NCBI GenBank assembly: GCA_903916135.1
Contig: CAIWVT010000574.1
Span: forward strand, 1 to 15,793
Length of the DNA stretch: 15,793 nt
Direction of reading: 5' to 3'
Source: an uncultured bacterium
GTDB taxonomy: Bacteria; Bacteroidota; Bacteroidia; Bacteroidales; CAIWKO01
Made by a program: the position numbers and the translations under genes. Below the pieces are notes generated by a model. It had not been told where the DNA came from. It saw only the letters and a list, made by a program, of their open reading frames with translations, and searched no databases. Shown here piece after piece: positions 13,433-15,793 of this stretch; position 1 is the stretch's first letter, and every line of letters starts with the position of its first letter.

Positions 13433-15448
13433 ATGTGTGGAATTGCCGGCATACTCGATTTCAATGCAAACACCTATTCGCTCCCCGAGCGCCTCAAAAA
13501 GATGTCCGACTCACTACAACATCGTGGTCCCGACGACGAAGGATTCGTGTTTTTCCAAAATGACCAAGCTTTTCCATGCGGAGCTGACCAAACACAAGCC
13601 TCTGCTTGGAATAATGCCTTCGCTTATGCCCCCAAACAACACATCACGGTCTTCCAACACGAAACTTTCTTGGGATTTGCCCACAGACGTTTGTCTATCA
13701 TAGACCTCTCAAGCGCCGCCCATCAACCTATGTGCAATGAAGACCAAAGCATTTGGATTACATGCAATGGCGAAATCTATAACTACATCGAACTCCGTGA
13801 TGAACTCCAACAACATGGCTTTGTGTTCTCAACCCAAAGCGATATCGAGGTGTTGCTCAAAGCTTATCAGCATTGGGGACTGCGTTTCTTAGACAAACTC
13901 AACGGCATGTGGGCGTTGGTTATCTACGATCGCAAGGAAAACTGCCTCATCGGCTGCCGCGACCGCTTCGGGGTGAAACCATTCTATTATTATCATCAGG
14001 ACAATGTCCTTGCTTTCGCTTCTGAGCAAAAAGCTTTGCATACATTACCCTATAATACCGACCAAGATGCGCAAGCCGTCTATCAATATCTCGTCCATAG
14101 CCAAGTGGAAACCCACGAGCAAGGCATGTATCAGCATATCAAGGAGCTTATGCCTTCACATTACTTCATCTACGACCTAAATTCACAGCAATTTCAGGTG
14201 AATCGGTACTACAAACTCAGCGTCAACGGGGGCGCAGAGCGTTTTTATCCCGCCAAGGCACAGGAATATGTGGAAGAAACTCGCGAACGTATCCGCGATG
14301 CTGTCTCTTTGCGGCTGCGCTCCGATGTACCCATAGGTTTTTGTCTCAGTGGCGGGATAGATAGCAGTTCTATCATCGGTATGGCGAACGTTATCAACAG
14401 TACTCAACATCTTGAGCATCTGCAAGGCAACTTACACGCCTTCACTGCCACACATCCGCAACATGGCTGCGATGAATCGCAATGGGCACAGCAAGTGGTG
14501 GACAAAAACCACCTCATTTGGCACACAGTCCCCTGTTCTTCACAACAAATGATGCTCGAATTGGAAGATATCATCTATTTTCAGGATGCACCACTGTTTT
14601 CTACGTCCACATACGCGCAAAACGCCGTCATGAAGCTCGCCAAACAAGAGGGCATCACCATACTTTTGGATGGACAAGGCGGCGATGAGCTGTTTGCAGG
14701 CTATGTTCCGTTCTATATTGCCTATTATTTTGAGTTGATGCGGGCTTTTCGCTTGGGCGATTTGGCTTCTCAATGGGGCAACCTTAAACATTCACCATTA
14801 GGTGTTTCTATCTTGATGAAATCTATCGGGAAAGTGGCACTCAATGAGTTGTTACCCGCCTCAGCTAAGCAGTTTCTCTATAAAAACATCCATAAAGAGA
14901 CTATGTTCATCCAAAAAGAGGCGTGGCAACAACATGCTTCGGGCATCTCGCTCGCGAATGATTATAGCGCACGCAAGATGAACTACGTGTTGAGCGATTT
15001 CTTTACCCAACATTATCTGAAAAACCTTTTGCGATGGGAAGATCGCTGCTCTATGCAGTATGGAATCGAGTCGCGGACGCCTTTTGCGGACGATGTGGAC
15101 TTGATTGAGTATGTTTTCTCTATTCCTGCGGACTATAAGATCCATAAAGGCTGGAGCAAGTATCTTTTGCGGGAGGCGATGCGCGATGTGTTGCCCGCAG
15201 CGATTTATAATCGGACGGATAAGTTGGGTTTTGCTACGCCGCAAACGGCTTGGTTGATGGCAGAGAACGCAATGATGAAGTCGAAAATCGGGGATTTGCA
15301 GTCGTTGGACACGGAACGGATGGTGGATGCCAAAAAGCTGTTGGACAATTGGCAACGTATCTTCTCATCGTCGGCACATCGGGCGTCGCAGGACTTTGCT
15401 TGGCGGTATATGAATTATTTGTTGTGGCGGAAGGTGAATTTGCGGTAG
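13433..15448 (+). CDS. asnB: Asparagine synthase (glutamine-hydrolysing) family protein
   Basis: A 671-residue two-domain amidotransferase. The class II glutaminase domain (about 2-215) has nucleophile Cys2 exposed after Met removal, HRGPDDEG (30-37), RLSIIDLS (86-93) and NGEIYNY (112-118). The synthetase domain (about 280-670) has the PP-loop SGGIDSSS (306-313) and LLDGQGGDELFAGY (411-424). It would hydrolyse glutamine and pass ammonia to an AMP-activated carboxylate. It is longer than E. coli AsnB, with about 30 extra residues between the HRGPDDEG and HRRLSI motifs (about 42-78). Given the polysaccharide neighbours it could amidate a uronic acid, as proposed for WbpS-like proteins, or make asparagine; the sequence does not decide. 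Strand composition changes inside the gene near 14.9-15.0 kb, from C-rich to G-rich. Confidence 0.92.
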   Translation: MCGIAGILDFNANTYSLPERLKKMSDSLQHRGPDDEGFVFFQNDQAFPCGADQTQASAWNNAFAYAPKQHITVFQHETFLGFAHRRLSIIDLSSAAHQPMCNEDQSIWITCNGEIYNYIELRDELQQHGFVFSTQSDIEVLLKAYQHWGLRFLDKLNGMWALVIYDRKENCLIGCRDRFGVKPFYYYHQDNVLAFASEQKALHTLPYNTDQDAQAVYQYLVHSQVETHEQGMYQHIKELMPSHYFIYDLNSQQFQVNRYYKLSVNGGAERFYPAKAQEYVEETRERIRDAVSLRLRSDVPIGFCLSGGIDSSSIIGMANVINSTQHLEHLQGNLHAFTATHPQHGCDESQWAQQVVDKNHLIWHTVPCSSQQMMLELEDIIYFQDAPLFSTSTYAQNAVMKLAKQEGITILLDGQGGDELFAGYVPFYIAYYFELMRAFRLGDLASQWGNLKHSPLGVSILMKSIGKVALNELLPASAKQFLYKNIHKETMFIQKEAWQQHASGISLANDYSARKMNYVLSDFFTQHYLKNLLRWEDRCSMQYGIESRTPFADDVDLIEYVFSIPADYKIHKGWSKYLLREAMRDVLPAAIYNRTDKLGFATPQTAWLMAENAMMKSKIGDLQSLDTERMVDAKKLLDNWQRIFSSSAHRASQDFAWRYMNYLLWRKVNLR

Positions 15449-15560
15449 GATGTGAGTGGGGATTGGATGGGGTTGGATGGTAGTTGGTTATGGGGTATGC
15501 GAAGTTGGTTTTGAGGTGGTTATAATCATTTAATACATTAAAAATATCGTTTGGAAGGTT
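15449..15560 (+). other. G-rich spacer after asnB
   Basis: No gene. The plus strand 15458-15480 carries G-runs GGGG, GG, GGGG, GG, GG separated by 2-3 bases, enough for a two-tier quadruplex; more GG runs follow to about 15520. No stem followed by T residues is seen, so no terminator for asnB can be proposed. The last 20-30 bases turn AT-rich and look like a decayed first repeat unit. Confidence 0.6.
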
Positions 15561-15707
15561 GCATTTATCGGAAGGACAAATGCATTTATTCAATAGACAA
15601 TTGCATTTATTGCATAGACAATTGCATTTATTCAATAGGCAATTGCATTTATTCAATAGGCAATTGCATTTATTCAATAGGCAAATGCATTTATTGAATA
15701 GGTAAAT
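15561..15707 (-). repeat. Second 21-bp tandem repeat array, 7 units
   Basis: Seven consecutive 21-bp units without indels, each starting GCATTTAT on the plus strand; the commonest form continues TCAATAGGCAATT. Units 4 and 5 are identical and the others differ by one to seven bases. Decayed units follow to about 15749 and one may precede. Strand is given as minus because the minus-strand unit contains AATAAAT, the same core as the plus strand of the 4901-5110 array. A 41-codon plus-strand frame (15580-15705, HLFNRQL heptads) and an open minus frame (NKCNCLL heptads) are consequences of the period; neither has convincing start signals. The remainder to 15793 is AT-rich with no feature I recognise. 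Confidence 0.95.
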
Positions 15708-15793
15708 ACATTTATCTTTGATTCGATTTCATTTATTGTATATACATTTTTAATTATTATTAGTGTTTTTTTAGTATGTCACTGTATTATTGC

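Noticed and set aside
14861..15355. 164-codon minus-strand frame inside asnB
   Set aside because: It is a shadow of the conserved synthetase domain and has no family resemblance.
15234..15677. Minus-strand frame with NKCNCLL heptads over array 2
   Set aside because: It has no ATG start (only TTG), continues antisense through the 3' end of asnB, and its repeats follow from the 21-bp period.
15580..15705. 41-codon plus-strand frame (HLFNRQL heptads) in array 2
   Set aside because: It consists only of repeat units, has no promoter-like box, and two of three plus frames of this unit are open by composition.

Overview
The window looks like chromosomal DNA from a member of the Bacteroidota with moderate to low GC. 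Three things support this: promoter boxes of the TTTG / TAnnTTTG type instead of E. coli-like -35/-10 boxes, few Shine-Dalgarno sequences, and lineage-typical families (a DUF4294 protein, a WbqC-family protein, and a polyprenyl-phosphate sugar transferase paired with a lipoprotein). I cannot name the genus.

Layout. 28-102 is a tRNA-His on the minus strand with its own promoter. 204-4608 is a plus-strand surface-polysaccharide block: flippase, two class I methyltransferases and a GT4 glycosyltransferase, with overlaps or very short gaps except for a small internal gap that carries a promoter-like box. 4609-5332 is an unusual gene-poor stretch holding, in order, 19 in-phase heptamers, ten units of a 21-bp tandem repeat, a G-rich tract and a GC-rich potentially folded element; a 167-codon frame runs through most of it. 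5333-7027 carries rlmB and a secreted protein of unknown function, both minus. 7172-9255 is plus: WbqC-like protein, SH3-NlpC/P60 peptidase, DUF4294 protein. 9257-12605 is a probable three-gene minus-strand operon: Gfo/Idh/MocA oxidoreductase, lipoprotein, initiating sugar transferase. 12732-15448 is plus: pcm and a long asparagine synthase. 15449-15793 holds a G-rich tract and a second 21-bp array.

How it fits together. Flippase, glycosyltransferase, methyltransferases, WbqC protein, sugar transferase, oxidoreductase and perhaps the amidotransferase are what a cell uses to start, build, decorate and export an exopolysaccharide or O-antigen-like glycan. The set is incomplete (no polymerase, one glycosyltransferase), so the rest probably lies elsewhere. 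tRNA-His, rlmB, pcm and the NlpC/P60 gene are housekeeping genes interleaved with it.

The least explained part is the repeat DNA. Three arrays with periods of 7 or 21 bp lie directly downstream of the GT4 and asnB genes. The two 21-bp arrays share an AATAAAT core in opposite orientations. The plus strand is G-rich around and before these arrays and C-rich elsewhere, regardless of gene strand. I see no insertion sequence, CRISPR array, phage gene or rRNA.
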